Source of the DNA: a bacterium UBP6_UBA1196
GTDB lineage: Bacteria > UBP6 > UBA1177
DNA: 7,258 nt
Direction: 5' to 3'
Assembly: GCA_002310035.1 (NCBI GenBank)
Contig: DBYC01000034.1
Span: 1 to 7,258, forward strand
Positions within the stretch are counted from its first letter, which is position 1. The number at the start of each line of letters is the position of its first letter. Shown piece after piece: positions 5,510-7,258 of the stretch. The position numbers and the translations under genes were made by a program. Below the pieces are notes generated by a model, which had not been told where the DNA came from, ran no database searches, and saw only the letters and a program-made list of their open reading frames with translations.

Positions 5510-6148
5510 TTATTCCGCAACCTTTTCCGCAAGCTTTTTCAGCATTCTGCACTCGGTTTCGATATCGGTTGCTCCGAAGATCGCGCTTATCACGGCAACT
5601 CCGTTGATGCTGCATCCTGCAAGCCGCATCATGTTGGTCTCGTTGATGCCGCCTATCGCTACGACCGGGATTTTAACGCTTGAGCAGATGTTTTTGAGCG
5701 TTTCAAGCGGCAGAGTGCGGACATTTGATTTGGTCTGACTTCCGAAAACTGCGCCGCTTCCGAGGTAATCAGCGCCGTTTTTTTCGGCAAGAAGAGCTTC
5801 TTCGACATTGTGCGCCGAAACTCCGATAACAAGCCTCTCCCCAGCTATTTTCCTAGCTTCTGTGATATTCATGTCATCCTGCCCTACGTGGGCTCCGTCA
5901 GCTCCGCTAAGAAGTGCGATCTCGATATTGTCGTTGATGATGAGCGGAACAGAATATTTTGAGCAGAGCTTTTTTACTTCCTTAGCTTCGGCAAGAAATT
6001 CATCAAAAGGAAGATGCTTTTCCCTAAGCTGAAAGCAGGTGACACCCCCTTTCAAAGCCGATTCGAGATCGGCGAAAAACTTGTTTTTTTCAGTTCCGTC
6101 AGAACCGCCTACCGCGTAAAGAAGAAGATTTTTTCCGTCAAAATTCAT
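5510..6148 (-). CDS. thiE: Thiamine-phosphate synthase
   Basis: ThiE joins hydroxymethylpyrimidine diphosphate and the thiazole phosphate to give thiamine monophosphate in the cytoplasm. At 212 residues it has the normal length and all the family motifs of this TIM barrel: QLREK (40-44), NDN (72-74), HVGQDD (87-92), GVSAHN (109-114), GADYLGSGAVFGSQTK (125-140, with SQTK in place of the common PTxTK), AIGGI (164-168) and AVISAIF (185-191). GGAG lies 5 nt before the ATG. The last residues, VAE, differ from the detached 3' copy at 4052-4122, which ends in Leu; so the current 3' end may have come with the neighbouring ATPase insertion. A terminator lies just upstream, no riboswitch is visible in front of it, and I see no clear promoter. 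Confidence 0.96.
   Translation of the reverse strand: MNFDGKNLLLYAVGGSDGTEKNKFFADLESALKGGVTCFQLREKHLPFDEFLAEAKEVKKLCSKYSVPLIINDNIEIALLSGADGAHVGQDDMNITEARKIAGERLVIGVSAHNVEEALLAEKNGADYLGSGAVFGSQTKSNVRTLPLETLKNICSSVKIPVVAIGGINETNMMRLAGCSINGVAVISAIFGATDIETECRMLKKLAEKVAE
5522..5586 (-). repeat. thiE 3' end, live copy of the 65-bp direct repeat
   Basis: This aligns without gaps to 4058-4122 with four mismatches, 1464 bp apart. Between the copies lies only ATPase 2 with its promoter. The repeat begins inside the conserved AVISAIF stretch and ends three codons before the live stop. Confidence 0.88.
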
Positions 6149-6167
6149 AAAAACTCCAGTTCAGAAC

Positions 6168-6194
6168 AAAAAAACGCGGGCGAAAACCGCCCGC
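6168..6194 (-). terminator. Intrinsic terminator of serA
   Basis: On the minus strand GCGGGCG (6194-6188) and CGCCCGC (6182-6176) pair perfectly around a 5-nt loop and are followed by G and seven T. It lies about 107 nt past the serA stop and 20 nt before thiE. If the transcript reaches thiE from further upstream, the hairpin would act as a leader attenuator. Confidence 0.85.
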
Positions 6195-6244
6195 ATAAAT
6201 TCATGCCGCCGTCTCCAGCACCGCATTCATGCTGCCGCCGACAC

Positions 6245-6289
6245 TAGGGAATTTAGGGAGTCTAAGGAATCTAGTGAGTCTAGGGACGG
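6245..6289 (+). repeat. Tandem array of five 9-bp units (TAGGGARTY), copy 2
   Basis: Units are TAGGGAATT, TAGGGAGTC, TAAGGAATC, TAGTGAGTC and TAGGGACGG. GCCGCCG (6234-6240) before the array and CGGCGGC (6286-6292) at its end are exact inverse complements, so the array could fold as the loop of a GC stem. It lies between the serA stop codon and its terminator. It is the same family as 3903-3947 and in the same orientation. Confidence 0.75.
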
Positions 6290-6300
6290 CGGCGAAGAAA

Positions 6301-7224
6301 TTACTTGTTGACCTGGAAACGGACGTCGCCTTTTTCGAAGAAGTTGACGATCTCGTTTGCAGCAGCTTCAGCGGCGTTGTCGTTTGCTTCGCTTGTCTGA
6401 GCGCCCATTTTCTTCGGGGTGAAGAAAACTCTGCCTTCGAATTTTGCTTTGAGCTCTTCAGCGTTGTCCGGAGCTACGTCTGCAACGTATTTGAAATCGG
6501 GTCTTGCTTCAAGAACAGCCGCGAGATCTTCCTCGTTGATGATCTCTTTTCTTGCGGTGTTGATGAGTGTAGCCGGTTTCGGCATATCCATCATGAATTC
6601 TTTCGTGATCGATTTTTTGGTCTCGTCGTTAGCCGGGATGTGAAGCGATACATAGTTGCAGGTCTTGTAGAGTTCTTCTTTGGTAGCGATGTATTTTACA
6701 CCCTCGGACTCGATTTTCTCTTTGGTGAGGAACGGGTCGAAAGCATAAACTTCCATGCCGAGACCTTTCGCGATCCTTGCAACGTTTCTGCCGACGTTTC
6801 CGTAAGCCTGAAGGCCGAGTTTTTTGCCTTTAAGCTCGGTTCCGGTGGTCGGGGTGAAGCATGTCCTTGCGGTATAGATCGCCATACCGATCGCAAGCTC
6901 TGCAACAGCGTTTGCGTTTACGCCGGGAGTGTTCATAACTACGATGCCTTTTTCCTTTGCAGCTGCACAGTCAACGTTGTCGAATCCTGCGCCGCCTCTG
7001 ACTACGATCTTGAGTTCAGGAGCTGCGTCCATGATCTCTTTCGTGATTTTGTCGCTTCTGATGATGACTGCGTTTACATCTTTGATTGCAGCTTTAAGCT
7101 CATCAACCGATGTGTACTTTTCAAGTTTGCGGACTTCGTAACCTGCTGCACCGCAGATCTCTTCGATTTTTGCAACAGCTTTTGCTGCAAAAGGTTTTTC
7201 GGTAGCAATAAGAACTTTTTTCAT
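6301..7224 (-). CDS. serA: D-3-phosphoglycerate dehydrogenase, short form
   Basis: SerA oxidises 3-phosphoglycerate to 3-phosphohydroxypyruvate with NAD, the first step of serine synthesis. The start is set at 7224: GGAGG (7234-7230) lies 5 nt before this ATG, and the upstream in-frame ATG at 7236 overlaps that site and has none of its own. The 307-residue protein has the two D-2-hydroxyacid dehydrogenase parts only, without the ACT or ASB regulatory domains of long SerA. Seen are RGGAGFDNVD (76-85), the NAD-binding YGNVGRNVA (141-149), D163 after the second strand, INTAR with the catalytic Arg225, and TPKKMGAQTSEAN (269-281). The usual catalytic His of TPHxGAxT is replaced by Lys, which I recall as typical of the Bacteroidota-type enzyme. 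No serC is seen; it could lie past the right edge. Confidence 0.9.
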   Translation of the reverse strand: MKKVLIATEKPFAAKAVAKIEEICGAAGYEVRKLEKYTSVDELKAAIKDVNAVIIRSDKITKEIMDAAPELKIVVRGGAGFDNVDCAAAKEKGIVVMNTPGVNANAVAELAIGMAIYTARTCFTPTTGTELKGKKLGLQAYGNVGRNVARIAKGLGMEVYAFDPFLTKEKIESEGVKYIATKEELYKTCNYVSLHIPANDETKKSITKEFMMDMPKPATLINTARKEIINEEDLAAVLEARPDFKYVADVAPDNAEELKAKFEGRVFFTPKKMGAQTSEANDNAAEAAANEIVNFFEKGDVRFQVNK

Positions 7225-7229
7225 ATCAA

Positions 7230-7234
7230 CCTCC
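7230..7234 (-). promoter_or_regulatory. serA: Ribosome binding site that fixes the serA start
   Basis: GGAGG on the minus strand lies 5 nt before the ATG at 7224. It overlaps the in-frame ATG at 7236, which therefore cannot be the real start. Upstream, 7237-7258 is AT-rich and resembles the spacer of the riboswitch promoter, so the serA promoter probably continues beyond the window. Confidence 0.75.
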
Positions 7235-7258
7235 ATAAAAAAGTGTTAAAAAAGAACA

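Noticed and set aside
4123..5521. Insertion sequence or transposon containing ATPase 2
   Set aside because: No transposase, integrase or terminal inverted repeats are visible; only direct repeats are, so I report it as a possible cassette and do not call a known element type.
6149..6300. TPP riboswitch in front of thiE
   Set aside because: No CTGAGA or ACCTGAT blocks are found on the minus strand there; the interval holds only the repeat array and a terminator.

Overview
The window looks like a chromosomal segment of a Gram-negative anaerobic bacterium whose phylum I cannot fix. It has a lipoprotein signal and Sec signal peptides. Nearly every gene has a strong AGGAGG-type ribosome binding site, and TTGACA-type -35 boxes are visible; neither is typical of Bacteroidota. 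Yet the short SerA closely resembles, from memory, the Bacteroidota form. DUF1566 lipoproteins and a thioredoxin fused to W-x-x-Y-L-x-x-F-P repeats recall uncultured gut or sediment lineages. Only a whole-genome or marker-gene placement would settle this.

Layout, left to right. Bases 1-78 hold most of a TPP riboswitch on the minus strand, with a sigma70-like promoter at 112-139; it controls a gene beyond the left edge. A plus-strand AAA ATPase/DUF4143 gene follows (325-1617). Then comes a minus-strand pair that is probably one operon: a secreted thioredoxin-fold repeat protein (2230-3870), followed after 9 nt by a DUF1566 lipoprotein (1663-2220). A second AAA ATPase/DUF4143 gene (4155-5408, minus) is a close paralogue of the first. 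At the right are thiE (5510-6148, minus) and serA (6301-7224, minus), separated by a 9-bp tandem repeat array and an intrinsic terminator.

The main signal is in the two ATPase genes. Each lies between two copies of the 3' end of the adjacent minus-strand gene. For the second ATPase, a 65-bp copy of the thiE 3' end (61/65 identical, all four differences synonymous, with its own stop codon) sits on the far side. For the first, a short, more diverged DUF1566 3' end sits at 171-211, matching the live one at 1641-1683. Each ATPase gene also carries a 34-bp inverted repeat 16-23 nt before its start codon. The two are the same length and share symmetric bases, as expected of an operator. The ATPases contain a winged-helix-like region between the ATPase core and a degenerate nuclease-like domain, so self-regulation is a plausible inference. 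Together these point to self-contained, possibly mobile ATPase cassettes that insert at gene 3' ends and regenerate the ends. No integrase or transposase is visible here.

Housekeeping content is thiamine (thiE, and the riboswitch-controlled gene to the left) and serine biosynthesis (serA). The two thiamine elements lie on either side of the ATPase genes and the envelope operon, so this locus may once have been more compact.
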